Of a DNA stretch of 64,000 nt, positions 52,676 through 61,664 are shown in pieces (the first letter of the stretch is position 1; each line of letters opens with the position of its first letter). Under the pieces are notes generated by a model. That model searched no databases. It saw only the letters and a list, made by a program, of their open reading frames with translations, and was not told where the DNA came from. The translations under genes were made by a program, and so were the position numbers. Origin of the DNA: Chloroflexota bacterium (lineage in GTDB: Bacteria > Chloroflexota > Chloroflexia > Thermomicrobiales > UBA6265); the NCBI GenBank assembly GCA_023389575.1, contig JAEWEG010000080.1, positions 35,766-99,765 of the forward strand, written 5' to 3'.

Positions 52676-53200
52676 ATGAAGATCGTCCTTCGACAGGACG
52701 TGCCAAAGCTCGGTGAAGCCGGTACGATCCAGAACGTCTCAAACGGCTACGCGCGCAACTACCTGATCCCGCAGGGCATGGCTGTTGTGGCCACCGACGG
52801 CGAAATCAAGATGGCCACCCACAACCTGGCCGTCAAGGACCGCAAGGTTGCCCGCCAGGAAGAGCAGCTTCGCTCGCTCGGCGACAAGATCCAGGGCCAG
52901 CGCCTCAGCTTCACCGCCCGCGCTGGTGAGCAGGGCCGCCTCTTCGGCTCCATCACCGCTGGCGACGTGGCGACCTCGCTCAGCGCCGCCATCGGCGAGG
53001 AAGTCGACCGCCGCAAGGTCATCCTCGACGAGCCGCTGCGCTCGGTCGGTGAGCACACCGTGACCGTGCACCTCGTTGGCAAGCTGCGTCCGCAGATCAC
53101 CGTCGTGATCGAGGCCGAGGCTACCGAGGAAGACGCCGCCACGGAGAGCGACGAAGCCGCCACCGAAACCCCCGAAGTCGAAGCCGCCGAAGCGGAGTAA
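52676..53200 (+). CDS. rplI: 50S ribosomal protein bL9
   Basis: Two-domain protein of the L1-stalk region of the large subunit. The 174-residue product starts MKIVLRQDVPKLGEAGTI, with the signature GYARNYLIPQGMA near residue 25. A long connecting helix and the C-terminal rRNA-binding domain (LFGSITAGDVATSL) follow. It is about 25 residues longer than usual because of an acidic Glu/Ala/Thr-rich tail. It starts an operon with dnaB, a common linkage (rplI-dnaB). AAGGTAA precedes the ATG. A leader hairpin upstream may regulate it. Confidence 0.96.
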   Translation: MKIVLRQDVPKLGEAGTIQNVSNGYARNYLIPQGMAVVATDGEIKMATHNLAVKDRKVARQEEQLRSLGDKIQGQRLSFTARAGEQGRLFGSITAGDVATSLSAAIGEEVDRRKVILDEPLRSVGEHTVTVHLVGKLRPQITVVIEAEATEEDAATESDEAATETPEVEAAEAE

Positions 53201-53300
53201 CTCACTCCGCTTCGTCTAGTCTGGAGCCCGGCCCCTCCCCTTCCCGCCCCCAGAAGGGATGGTCGCCCCCGCCGACCTGCCACTCCGAAGGAATGTCAGG

Positions 53301-54632
53301 ATGGATCAGCGACTCCCACCTCACAATATGGAAGCGGAACAGTCCGTCCTGGGCAGTCTCCTGATAGACCGCGACGCGATCATTCGCGTCGCGTCCTATG
53401 TCAAGCCTGAAGATTTCTACATCTCCGCCAACGGCACCATCTATCAGGCCATCCTCGACCTCTACAACCGCCGCGAACCCACCGACTTCCTGACCCTTTC
53501 CGATGAACTCGAGCGGCGCGACGTGCTCGAGGACATCGGCGGCGTTGGCTACCTCTCCTCGCTCCTCAACGTCGTTCCCACCGCCGTTCACGTCGAGTAC
53601 TACGGACGCATCGTCGAGCGAACAGCGACCCTCCGCCGCCTTATCGACGCCGGCACCGAGATCGTCGGGATCGGCTTCCAGGAAAACCTCGACGCCGAGG
53701 ACGCCATCGACTCCGCCGAGCAGGCGCTCTTCACCGTCGCCCAGCGCCGCCAGACCAAGGACTTCCAGTCGATTGCCGACGTGCTCGACAAGTTCTTCGA
53801 CCGGCTCGATTACCTCTCGCAAAACCGCGGCGAGGTCGTTGGCATCCCGTCTGGCTTTACCGATCTCGACAAGCTCACCGGCGGGCTCCAGCGTTCCGAC
53901 CTCATCATCCTGGCCGCTCGTCCCAGCATGGGTAAGTCGGCCCTGGCGCTCGGCATGGCCTACGGCGCGGCCGTCCAGCACGGCATGAAGGTTGGCTTCT
54001 TCGCGCTCGAAATGTCCGCCGAGCAGTTGGTCCAACGGTTGCTGTCCACCGAGACCGGCGTCGACTCCCACCGCCTTCGCCTCGGACAGATCGACGAAGG
54101 TGAATGGGACCGTGTCTCCCGGGCATTCGGTCGCCTCGCAGAGGCGCAGATCTTCATCGACGACTCCGCGAACGCCAGCATCATGGACATCCGGTCCAAG
54201 GCCCGCCGCCTCCAGGCCGAGAATGGCCTCGACCTGCTGATCGTGGACTACCTTCAGCTGATGAGCGGGCGCCGCACCGACAACCGCGTGCAGGAAATCT
54301 CGGAAATCTCCCGCGGCCTCAAGGGCATCGCCCGCGAACTCAACGTCCCGGTGGTTGCCCTCTCCCAGCTCTCCCGTGCCGTGGAAACCCGCGCCGACCA
54401 CCGGCCAATGCTCTCCGACCTTCGCGAATCGGGATCGATCGAGCAGGACGCCGACATCGTCATGTTCATTTACCGCGAGGACAAGTACGAAGAGGACTCC
54501 GACCGCAAGGGTATCGCCGAACTGATCGTCGCCAAGCACCGCAACGGCCCGGTCGGCACCGTCAACCTGCGCTTCTTCGAGCGCCACGCCCGCTTCGCCG
54601 ACCTCGAACTCTATCGCGAGCCGGATGCCTGA
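53301..54632 (+). CDS. dnaB: Replicative DNA helicase DnaB
   Basis: Hexameric 5'-3' helicase of the replication fork. From the ATG at 53301, nine bases after AAGGA, the product has 443 residues. The N-terminal domain begins DQRLPPHNMEAEQSVLGSL. The RecA-like domain has Walker A in ARPSMGKSALAL near residue 210, Walker B in LLIVDYLQLM near 315 and the DnaB signature LSQLSRAVETR near 355. No intein is present. Its TGA overlaps the ATG of the next gene, a DnaD-like protein, and a DnaI-like gene follows. dnaG is also present in the window at the opposite end. Confidence 0.97.
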   Translation: MDQRLPPHNMEAEQSVLGSLLIDRDAIIRVASYVKPEDFYISANGTIYQAILDLYNRREPTDFLTLSDELERRDVLEDIGGVGYLSSLLNVVPTAVHVEYYGRIVERTATLRRLIDAGTEIVGIGFQENLDAEDAIDSAEQALFTVAQRRQTKDFQSIADVLDKFFDRLDYLSQNRGEVVGIPSGFTDLDKLTGGLQRSDLIILAARPSMGKSALALGMAYGAAVQHGMKVGFFALEMSAEQLVQRLLSTETGVDSHRLRLGQIDEGEWDRVSRAFGRLAEAQIFIDDSANASIMDIRSKARRLQAENGLDLLIVDYLQLMSGRRTDNRVQEISEISRGLKGIARELNVPVVALSQLSRAVETRADHRPMLSDLRESGSIEQDADIVMFIYREDKYEEDSDRKGIAELIVAKHRNGPVGTVNLRFFERHARFADLELYREPDA

Positions 54633-55318
54633 TGCCTGCTTCCCGCGCACGGGCGGACCGCGCCAGCACCGTCTCACCCATGTTGATGGACCCCGCCAGC
54701 ACCACCGCGATCCCGTCGTCGTTCCTCGACGAGATCGCGCCAGTTATCCGCTCGATGGAGGAGATGCAGGTCACGCTCGCGGTGTTCCGGCTCCTGGCCG
54801 ATGGCGGTGGCTACCAGGAACCGCTGGCCGAAAAAACGATCCTGCGTGATCGCTCACTACGCAACGCGCTTAGGGTCGAGGGGAGCCCACGCGCGCCGGA
54901 CACCCGGATCTCCAAGGGTCTCGAACTCGCCCTTGCCCGCGGCTCCCTGCTGCGCCTGGTATCCACCGAGGGCCGGAAGCAGGCCATCTTCTACTACCTC
55001 AGCACCACCGAGAACCGGAGCAGCATTAGACTTATGGAAGCGGGCCAACTTCCGCCTCCACGCGTGCTCTGGCCGGACGACAATCCTCCCCAGGTCACGA
55101 TCGATCGACCCAATGCGTTTAGACTGTACGAACAAAACATCGGACCACTCACGCCATTGATCGCCGACCAGATATCCCGCGCGATCGAGGAATATCCGGA
55201 CGACTGGATCGAGGATGCCCTCTCCGAAGCGGTCGCGTACAATCGACGTAGCTGGCGTTATGTAACAAGAATTCTGGAAAACTGGCAGGCTGCTGGCCGG
55301 AAGGATCAGGACGACTGA
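54632..55318 (+). CDS. DnaD-domain replication protein
   Basis: The 228-residue product starts in the overlapping TGATG after dnaB. Residues 30-140 look like a winged-helix domain (DEIAPVIRSMEEMQVTLAVFRLLA, ISKGLELALARGSLLRLVS). Residues 165-225 match the DnaD C-terminal domain (YEQNIGPLTPLIADQISRAI, DDWIEDALSEAVAYNRRSWRYVTRILENW) including the conserved Tyr and Asn-Arg-Arg region. In Bacillus DnaD links DnaA to helicase loading at the origin. The position between dnaB and a dnaI-like gene strongly supports a primosomal role. Confidence 0.88.
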   Translation: MPASRARADRASTVSPMLMDPASTTAIPSSFLDEIAPVIRSMEEMQVTLAVFRLLADGGGYQEPLAEKTILRDRSLRNALRVEGSPRAPDTRISKGLELALARGSLLRLVSTEGRKQAIFYYLSTTENRSSIRLMEAGQLPPPRVLWPDDNPPQVTIDRPNAFRLYEQNIGPLTPLIADQISRAIEEYPDDWIEDALSEAVAYNRRSWRYVTRILENWQAAGRKDQDD

Positions 55319-55358
55319 TTCCCGTTCCTCCATCCGCCTCGCTGAATCGAGGACCATC

Positions 55359-56159
55359 ATGAAACGAATCGGCGACGTCATGCGCAATATCCCGATTCGC
55401 CCACCGTCTGAAACCGGGCAGGGCGCCATCGTCCTATCCAACCGCGACACCGTTCGCTGCCCAATCTGCCAGGACGCGGGATACCTGCGCGGCGACTTCC
55501 CGGTCGGCCACCCCATGTTCGGGCAGGTTTTCCCCTGCGAATGCAAAACGAAAGAGATGAACGAGCGCCGCTCCGAGGAGCTCGCCCGCCTCTCGAATCT
55601 CGACGCCTTCAGCCACCAGACCTTCGAGGATTTCGACAGCGCCATCGACGGCGTCGACGAGGCCTATTCGGCTTCCATCGCCTTCGCCCAGGAGCCTGGC
55701 AACCGGTGGCTGTTCCTCTACGGTCCCTGTGGCACGGGCAAGACCCACCTCGCGGTCGCCATCGCTCGCTACACCATGCAGATGCACAACATGAGCGTCT
55801 ACTTCGCCGTCGTGCCCGACCTGCTGGACCACCTGCGCTCCACGTTCGATCCCGCCTCCGGCTCGGTCTACGACAAACGCTTCAACGACATCAAGAACGC
55901 CCAACTGCTGGTCCTCGATGACCTCGGCACCGAAAACGCCACACCCTGGGCCCGCGAAAAGCTCTATCAGGTCATCAACCACCGGTATATGGAACAATTG
56001 CCAACAGTCGTTACGTCCAACGTCGATTTGCGCAAGGTTGATGATCGAATCATGTCGCGTATCCTCGACCATCGTCTTTCGACGTATATCGAGATGGACG
56101 CCGAGGACTATCGTCGCCCGGGCCATGTCCGCCGGATGCGGAAAGCCGGTCGGCGCTGA
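55359..56159 (+). CDS. dnaI: DnaC/DnaI-like helicase loader ATPase
   Basis: AAA+ ATPase of 266 residues that should load or remodel the DnaB helicase. An N-terminal zinc site is formed by Cys34, Cys37, Cys60 and Cys62 (CPICQDAGYLRG and PCEC), as in Bacillus DnaI. Walker A is YGPCGTGKTHLA at about 121-132, Walker B is LLVLDDLGTE near 180, and the Arg-finger region is MSRILDHRLS near 240. It starts 40 bases after the DnaD-like gene. Transposon IstB proteins share the core but lack the zinc domain and this context. The gene ends the primosome operon. Confidence 0.92.
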   Translation: MKRIGDVMRNIPIRPPSETGQGAIVLSNRDTVRCPICQDAGYLRGDFPVGHPMFGQVFPCECKTKEMNERRSEELARLSNLDAFSHQTFEDFDSAIDGVDEAYSASIAFAQEPGNRWLFLYGPCGTGKTHLAVAIARYTMQMHNMSVYFAVVPDLLDHLRSTFDPASGSVYDKRFNDIKNAQLLVLDDLGTENATPWAREKLYQVINHRYMEQLPTVVTSNVDLRKVDDRIMSRILDHRLSTYIEMDAEDYRRPGHVRRMRKAGRR

Positions 56160-56365
56160 CCGGGCCTCAGGCGTTGTGGATAGTGTGAGAGGATTGGTTG
56201 AAACCACGGATGGAAACGAGACGTTCTGAAAGGTGATGGGCCTCGCGTCCATCGAAGCTCGGCCGAGGGCTGTCGTTCGGGCAACTACACACCGCGAGAT
56301 ACAAGTGGCGATGCGAACAGGTCACAATCCAGCAGGTCCAGTACTGGTTCGATTCGGTGTAGCCC

Positions 56366-57280
56366 ATGACTAATCTTGGGTGGCTCCTCGAGCAACTGTG
56401 GAACCTCCGCACCATTCTCGACATCCTGGTCGTGACCATCATCATCTACTGGCTGCTCTGGGTCGCCCAGGGCACCAGGGCCGTCACGCTCATCCGCGGC
56501 ATCGTCACGCTCTTCGCCGGCCTCTTCCTGCTTGCCTGGGTTCTCGACCTCAGCACTCTTCGATGGCTGCTCCGGGTCGTCTGGCCCGCGCTCCTCATTG
56601 CCATCCCGGTCATCTTCCAGCCAGAACTGCGCCGCGCCTTCGAACAACTCGGGCATACCGGCTCCTGGCTCAGGAACCCGTTCCCGCACACCGAGGACAC
56701 GCAGTACGACCACGCCGTCGATGAAATCGTCCGCGCCGCCAGCCAGCTTTCGCGGCTTCGCTACGGCGCCCTTATCGTGATCGAGCGCGAAACCGGATTG
56801 CAGGACTACGTCACCCGCGGCGTCACGCTCGACGCGGTCATCTCGCGGCAACTTCTTATCAACATCTTCTTCCCGAACTCTCCCCTGCACGACGCGGCCG
56901 TCATCGTCCATGGCGACCGCATCCTGGCCGCCAGCGTCGTGCTGCCGCTCACGGACAACATCTCCGCGTCCAGCCAGCTCGGCACCCGCCACCGCGCCGG
57001 CATCGGCATCACCGAGGAATCGGATGCCCTGGCCGTCGTCGTCTCCGAGGAAACCGGCCAGATGTCGGTTGCCCATTCCGGCCGGCTTATCCGAAACCTC
57101 GACCAGGACCGGCTTCGCCGTGTACTCCGTACCCTCCTCAAGCTTCAGGGTCCCGACGCCGCTGGCCCAGCCAGGACCAACCGCTTTAGCTTCTCCAGCC
57201 TCTTCGGCTCGAACTCCAACACGACTGGCGCAAGCCGAACCACCCAGCCACCTCGCAAGCCGCCGGCTACCCGGAGCTAA
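56366..57280 (+). CDS. cdaA: Diadenylate cyclase CdaA
   Basis: Makes cyclic di-AMP from two ATP at the membrane. The 304-residue protein has three transmembrane helices (residues about 17-33, 40-60 and 66-83), then the DAC domain from about residue 95. The catalytic Asp lies in PLHDAAVIVH, where the canonical Asp-Gly-Ala reads Asp-Ala-Ala (residues 176-178). The second motif GTRHRAGIGITEESDA (RHR at 208-210) is intact. A Ser/Pro/Thr-rich tail of about 50 residues follows. cdaR starts five bases downstream, the standard regulator pair. Activity is likely but the Gly to Ala change merits a check. Confidence 0.93.
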   Translation: MTNLGWLLEQLWNLRTILDILVVTIIIYWLLWVAQGTRAVTLIRGIVTLFAGLFLLAWVLDLSTLRWLLRVVWPALLIAIPVIFQPELRRAFEQLGHTGSWLRNPFPHTEDTQYDHAVDEIVRAASQLSRLRYGALIVIERETGLQDYVTRGVTLDAVISRQLLINIFFPNSPLHDAAVIVHGDRILAASVVLPLTDNISASSQLGTRHRAGIGITEESDALAVVVSEETGQMSVAHSGRLIRNLDQDRLRRVLRTLLKLQGPDAAGPARTNRFSFSSLFGSNSNTTGASRTTQPPRKPPATRS

Positions 57281-57285
57281 TCATC

Positions 57286-58584
57286 GTGCAAACGCCTTCC
57301 GACTCCAGATTCCAGCAACTCATAAAGTTCCGGCCCAATCGCAACCAGGTCGTGAGCTTCACCGTATCGCTGATCCTCGCGATCATGCTGTGGGGATGGG
57401 TCACGCAGATCCAGGACCCGTTCGATGAGAAGACGCTCGCTGGAAATACCATGCAGGCCGGAACGCTCCCCGACCATCTCCAGCTCGTCACCTCCCTGCC
57501 CGATGCCCGGGTGACGCTCGAAGGGTCACGCTCCCAGGTCGACCCCATCCGGCAGTCGGACATCACCGTAACCGCCGACACCTCGGGCATTACCGAGGCC
57601 GGTACGTTCAAGGTGCCGGTTCTCGTCTCCGGCGCGGATGTCAACAGGGTCACGGTCGATCCAGGCCAGGTCACCATTCAGGTCGACGAGCGTATGTCCC
57701 GCATCGTCCCGGTGAAGGTCAGCACTGGCGATGTCAGCGCGGAAGAGATCGGCAACGAGATCGTCCCGTCGGTCTCCCAGGTGACCGTGAGTGGCCCCAG
57801 AACGGCCGTGGAGCGCGTGACGGAGGTCATCCTGCCCGTCACCATGGACGAAGCCCAGGTGACCGATTACGACACGCTGGTGACGCCGTACGCCGTCGAT
57901 GCCCAGGGCCTCCGCATCAACGAGGTGGAAATCCTCCCCTCAACCATCGCCATCACGGTGGAAGTGGAACGGCGGGGCAAGTCGATCTCCGTGATCCCGA
58001 ACATCACCGGCGTCCCGGCCGAGGGATACACCATCCAGGTTCGGCGCGCGCTGCCCGACACGATTACCGTCGATGGTCCAGAGGAAGCCCTCGCCGACCT
58101 GTTGTTCGTGAATACCGAAGCCGTCGATGTCACGGACGCCACCCGGTCGATCAGCACCACGGTGGGTATCGCCGACCTTCCCGAAGGCGTCACCGTCATC
58201 GATCCTCCCAGCGGCCAGATCGAGATCAGGGTCGCCATCGAAGACACCTCGACCTCGTCGCAAACCCTCACCGGCCTTCCCATCGAGGTGCTCGGCCTGG
58301 AACCCGGCTTGTCCGCCGAGATCGATCCAACCTCCGTGTCGATCCAGGTCTCGGCCCCGCTCGACATCCTTCAGCTCATGACGCCGTCCGACATCACCGT
58401 TCTCGTCGATCTGACGGGACTCGAACCTGGCACACACGTCATCGTGCCAGAGGTCACCTTGCCGCAGGGGGCCACCTGGGCGAGCGGCGACCCCAATGCC
58501 GCCCGCATCATCGTCGTCATCACGGAGGATCCTGAGGCCACCCCTGTCGCGACACCCGCCACTCCACAGGCAACCCCTCCCTGA
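57286..58584 (+). CDS. cdaR: YbbR-domain regulator CdaR
   Basis: Membrane-anchored extracellular regulator of CdaA. The 432-residue protein begins at GTG 57286. It has one N-terminal transmembrane helix (VVSFTVSLILAIMLWGWV, residues 22-39) and about four YbbR repeats, each with the recurring pattern of P-V-x-V, V-x-P-x-x-V-x-V-x-G-P and a closing beta strand (for example SQVTVSGPRTAVERV and DTITVDGPEEALADL). The tail is Thr/Ala/Pro-rich. It completes the cdaA-cdaR operon; glmM, the third member in Firmicutes, is absent here. A long palindromic terminator follows. Confidence 0.92.
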   Translation: MQTPSDSRFQQLIKFRPNRNQVVSFTVSLILAIMLWGWVTQIQDPFDEKTLAGNTMQAGTLPDHLQLVTSLPDARVTLEGSRSQVDPIRQSDITVTADTSGITEAGTFKVPVLVSGADVNRVTVDPGQVTIQVDERMSRIVPVKVSTGDVSAEEIGNEIVPSVSQVTVSGPRTAVERVTEVILPVTMDEAQVTDYDTLVTPYAVDAQGLRINEVEILPSTIAITVEVERRGKSISVIPNITGVPAEGYTIQVRRALPDTITVDGPEEALADLLFVNTEAVDVTDATRSISTTVGIADLPEGVTVIDPPSGQIEIRVAIEDTSTSSQTLTGLPIEVLGLEPGLSAEIDPTSVSIQVSAPLDILQLMTPSDITVLVDLTGLEPGTHVIVPEVTLPQGATWASGDPNAARIIVVITEDPEATPVATPATPQATPP

Positions 58585-58613
58585 TCCTTCCTTCACCTAC
58601 TCAGCACGTACAA

Positions 58614-58647
58614 CAACGCCCGCGTGTGCATGCACACGCGGGCGTTG
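58614..58647. terminator. Bidirectional terminator after cdaR
   Basis: Perfect palindrome of 34 bases with arms beginning CAACGCCCGCGTGTGCA, placed between the convergent ends of cdaR and the ANTAR response regulator gene. No clear T tract. Confidence 0.75.
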
Positions 58648-58695
58648 ATCGTTCAATCTTTGAATAGGGACAGGGACATCAAAGCCCTGGCCGGC

Positions 58696-59352
58696 CTATT
58701 CCCGCGGTTCTTCCGAGGACTCGGATTCATCGCCGGCATCGCTGCCGATTGAGAACTCCATCTCGTAGGCCAGCAGGATGGCCTCGGCGACTTCCTTCAT
58801 GGACTTGCGCGCGTCCATGCTCGTCTTGCGGATCCGGTGGAAGGCTTCCGATTCCCGAAGCCCGTGGGACTCCATCAGCACGCCCTTGGCCCGCTCGATC
58901 AGCTTGCGCGTCTCCAGCGCCTCCTTGAGGCTGCCGACTTCGCGCTCGAGCGTCCGGAACTCATCGAACCGCGCCCGCGACAACTCGATCACGGGCATCA
59001 GCTCGGCCTCACGGAACGGCTTCACCACATAGCCAACCACACCCGCTTCCCGGGCGCGATCGACCAGCCCCTGATCAGAGTACGCGGTCACCAGCACCAC
59101 TGGGGCGATGCGCTCGCGCGTCAGTTCCTCGGCGGCGGCGATACCGTCCACGTCGGGCATCTTGATGTCCATGATGAGCAGGTCTGGTCGAAGCCTGCGA
59201 GCGAGGTCCACGGCCGATCGGCCGTCCCCCGCCTCGCCAATGACGTCGTAACCAAGATGGGTGAGCATCTCCCGCAGATCGAGCCTGATCAGGGATTCAT
59301 CGTCGGCGATGACAATGCGCCACCGCGTGGCGCCTTCTGCAACACGATTCAT
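58696..59352 (-). CDS. ANTAR-domain response regulator
   Basis: Response regulator that binds RNA, 218 residues from the ATG at 59352 (AGAGGG ten bases before). The receiver domain has IVIADDESLIRLDLREML, the phospho-acceptor Asp in LLIMDIKMPDVDG near residue 64, Thr/Ser in LVTAYS and Lys in VVKPFREAEL. The ANTAR domain spans about 145-205 (LIERAKGVLMESHGLRESEAF, SMDARKSMKEVAEAILL). A helical linker joins them, the layout of NasT/PdtaR proteins that prevent termination in target leader RNAs. No histidine kinase is adjacent. The ANTAR target hairpins in this genome were not identified in the window. Confidence 0.93.
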   Translation of the reverse strand: MNRVAEGATRWRIVIADDESLIRLDLREMLTHLGYDVIGEAGDGRSAVDLARRLRPDLLIMDIKMPDVDGIAAAEELTRERIAPVVLVTAYSDQGLVDRAREAGVVGYVVKPFREAELMPVIELSRARFDEFRTLEREVGSLKEALETRKLIERAKGVLMESHGLRESEAFHRIRKTSMDARKSMKEVAEAILLAYEMEFSIGSDAGDESESSEEPRE

Positions 59353-59460
59353 CGTGTACAAGCCCTCTGCGAGAGTGAGACATCGGGGTGGACCGTAACC
59401 GCCATGGTTACCGGGCCCCTGGATTGCTGATTGATGGCAACCATTGCCATTTCGACCACT

Positions 59461-59537
<77 letters not shown>

Positions 59538-59610
59538 TCATCCGATTCTGCCCAGTGATTATACGGTAGGGTGCCCCTCGATACAATTCGGGACCGCCAC
59601 CGCCGGGCAA

Positions 59611-59653
59611 GGTGATGGAAGCGGGACCTGGATCGATCCCGCTCCCCATCGCC
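59611..59653 (-). terminator. Hairpin after rplL
   Basis: Long stem (GGTGATGG, AGCGGGA and their complements with one mismatch and a 10-base loop) lies directly after the rplL stop on its strand. A T tract is missing, so the stop may be inefficient or protein-aided. Confidence 0.55.
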
Positions 59654-59655
59654 AA

Positions 59656-60039
59656 TTACTTGACTTCGGCCTTCGCGCCAGCCTCTTCGAGCTTGGCCTT
59701 GACGGCTTCCGCCTCGTCCTTGGCAACGCCTTCCTTGATCGCCTTCGGAGCCGAGTCCACGAGGTCCTTGGCTTCCTTCAGGCCCAGGCTGGTGAGCTCG
59801 CGCACAGCCTTGATGACCTGGATCTTGTTGGCGCCAACCTCGGTGAGGACGACGTCGAATTCCGTCTTTTCCTCTTCCTCGGCGGCCGCGCCACCAGCGG
59901 CGGCGCCACCGGCCACGCCGACAGCGACCGGAGCCGCGGCGGAAACGCCCCAGCGCTCCTCGAGTTCCTTAACCAGGGTGTTGAGCTCGAGCACCGTCAG
60001 GCCCTCGAGTTGTTCGATCAATGCGGTGTTGTCAGCCAT
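59656..60039 (-). CDS. rplL: 50S ribosomal protein bL12 (L7/L12)
   Basis: Stalk protein that recruits translation factors. The 127-residue product has the N-terminal dimerisation domain (ALIEQLEGLTVLELNTLVKEL), the Ala/Gly-rich hinge at about 35-55, and the factor-binding domain with NKIQVIKAVRELTSLGLKEAKDLV near residue 72. It is 97 bases downstream of rplJ and is the last gene of the ribosomal cluster before a hairpin. Confidence 0.97.
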   Translation of the reverse strand: MADNTALIEQLEGLTVLELNTLVKELEERWGVSAAAPVAVGVAGGAAAGGAAAEEEEKTEFDVVLTEVGANKIQVIKAVRELTSLGLKEAKDLVDSAPKAIKEGVAKDEAEAVKAKLEEAGAKAEVK

Positions 60040-60136
60040 TGTGTCGTGTCTCCGTGTCCGCGTCTCGCGCGGGAATGATGGGTCTGTGTCGTCGCCCGGC
60101 CATGTATGTCAGGTCCATGAGGCGACCAAAATGGTA

Positions 60137-60676
60137 CTAGTCGGCTGCTTCGGCGGTTTCGCCACCAAGCTGCTCGGCGCGCGCGTTGGAGAGATACACG
60201 AGCGAACGCGAAGGTCCGCTGAGCACGCCCACCGTCCTCGCCATCGGCGAAGCCAGCAGTCCAACGAGCTTGCCAATGAGCTCTTCCCGCGGCGGCAGGC
60301 TGGAAATGGCCTCGACATCCGCCGGAGTCAGCACCTGGTTGTTCATGACGCCGGCCCGAACCTGAAGGATTCGGGACGAGCGAGCGAAATCACTCACCGC
60401 CTTGGCGGGAGCAACCACGTCGCCATACGCGAACAGGATCGCCGTCGGGCCCTCGAGCTGCGGCTCGAGTCCCTCGATTCCGACCTGCTCGGCGGCGATC
60501 CGGGTCAGCGTGTTCTTCGCCACCCGAAACTCCGCTTCCATCGGCCGGATCTTGGAGCGGAACTCGTGGAGCGCGCTCACGCTCAGGCCTCGGTAGTCGG
60601 CGATGATGGTCAGCTGCGATCGCGACAGGCGATCCGCCAAATCCTCGATCTGCGCCGCTTTTTGTGGTGTTGGCAT
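60137..60676 (-). CDS. rplJ: 50S ribosomal protein uL10
   Basis: Anchors the L12 stalk to 23S rRNA. The 179-residue product opens MPTPQKAAQIEDLADRL, with the family region IIADYRGLSVSALHEFRSKI near residue 24 and KNTLTRIAA near 54. The C-terminal helix binds L12 dimers. A strong AGGAGG lies in the leader just before the ATG. The preceding 190 bases hold an L10 leader and attenuator, so expression of rplJL is likely controlled by L10-L12. Confidence 0.96.
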   Translation of the reverse strand: MPTPQKAAQIEDLADRLSRSQLTIIADYRGLSVSALHEFRSKIRPMEAEFRVAKNTLTRIAAEQVGIEGLEPQLEGPTAILFAYGDVVAPAKAVSDFARSSRILQVRAGVMNNQVLTPADVEAISSLPPREELIGKLVGLLASPMARTVGVLSGPSRSLVYLSNARAEQLGGETAEAAD

Positions 60677-60732
60677 CGGTTTTACCTCCTTTCCTCGGGA
60701 TTTTTCGGAAGCTCGTGGCTCCCTGGCTCAGG

Positions 60733-60855
60733 AAGAAAAGCACCCCAGGCGGATTACGCCCAGGGTGCCACATCATCCGATGCACAACCTGAGCCTCGGC
60801 CGGAGATTAAGCGGTGGGTACCGCGCCGGCATTCATCGGCCAGGATTTCTTTACT
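60733..60855 (-). promoter_or_regulatory. L10 leader with downstream attenuator hairpin
   Basis: On the minus strand the gap between rplA and rplJ contains GCTTAATCTCCGGCCGAGG (near 60812-60794), the hallmark of the L10 leader RNA that binds the L10-L12 complex. Downstream, a 12-bp stem with two G-U pairs (60740-60768) is followed by TTTTCTT, a typical terminator. Bound L10-L12 would favour termination before rplJ. Confidence 0.85.
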
Positions 60856-60869
60856 TCAGGAGTTCTGGT

Positions 60870-61595
60870 TTATTGCCCGACGCTGGAAGCCTTGGCGATT
60901 GTGTCGTTGACATCGAGAGAGATGCCGGGGCCCATCGTCGTGGTAAGGGTAAGTGTACGGCAGTAGATGCCCTTGACGCCAGACGGCTTGGAGCGGTTGA
61001 TCGCATCCACGGCCGCGAGGACGTTGCCGGTGATCTGGTCGGCCTCGAAGCTCTTCTTGCCCAGCATCACGTGAAGGTTGCCGGTCCGATCGTTGCGGAA
61101 CTCCACACGACCGCCCTTGAGCTCGCGGATGACGCCCGGAAGGTCCTCGACCTCGCGAACCACCGTGCCGGAGCGCGGGTTCGGCATCAGGCCTCGTCGA
61201 CCCAGTACGCGGCCAAGGCCACCGACCTTGCCCATCTGGTCCGCCATGGCCACCGTCGCGTCGAACTCCAGCCAGCCGCTGTTGATCTGCGCCACGTACT
61301 CGTCGACGCCAGCATAGTCGGCTCCGGCCTCGAGGGCGGCGCGCTCGGCTTCGCCAGCGGCGAACACCAGCACCCGAACCTGCTTGCCGCTGCCGTGCGG
61401 AAGCACGACGTTGGAGCGAACGGTCTGGTCCGCCTGCCGTGGGTCGATGCCCAGGTTGGCGTGAAGTTCGATGGTCTCGTCAAAGTTCGCGAACGACACG
61501 TCCTTGAGGAGGGACGACGCCTCCTCGATCGTGTACAGCCGCTCGTCGTCAATCTTCTTCAGTGCTTCCAGATATTTCTTACCGTGTTTGGCCAT
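60870..61595 (-). CDS. rplA: 50S ribosomal protein uL1
   Basis: Forms the L1 stalk that handles exiting tRNA. The 241-residue product starts MAKHGKKYLEALKKIDDERL. The rRNA-binding signature GRVLGRRGLMPNPRSGTV is near residue 125 and TFDETIELH-like FANFDETIELHANLGIDP is near 36. It follows rplK with 69 bases between them, the invariant rplK-rplA order. The rplJ leader lies downstream. Confidence 0.97.
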   Translation of the reverse strand: MAKHGKKYLEALKKIDDERLYTIEEASSLLKDVSFANFDETIELHANLGIDPRQADQTVRSNVVLPHGSGKQVRVLVFAAGEAERAALEAGADYAGVDEYVAQINSGWLEFDATVAMADQMGKVGGLGRVLGRRGLMPNPRSGTVVREVEDLPGVIRELKGGRVEFRNDRTGNLHVMLGKKSFEADQITGNVLAAVDAINRSKPSGVKGIYCRTLTLTTTMGPGISLDVNDTIAKASSVGQ

Positions 61596-61664
61596 AAGTG
61601 TTTCTCCTGTGGTGCTGGCGGGGAATCATCCCCTCCCACACTGGTTACCGCGCGGGACCGGTCG

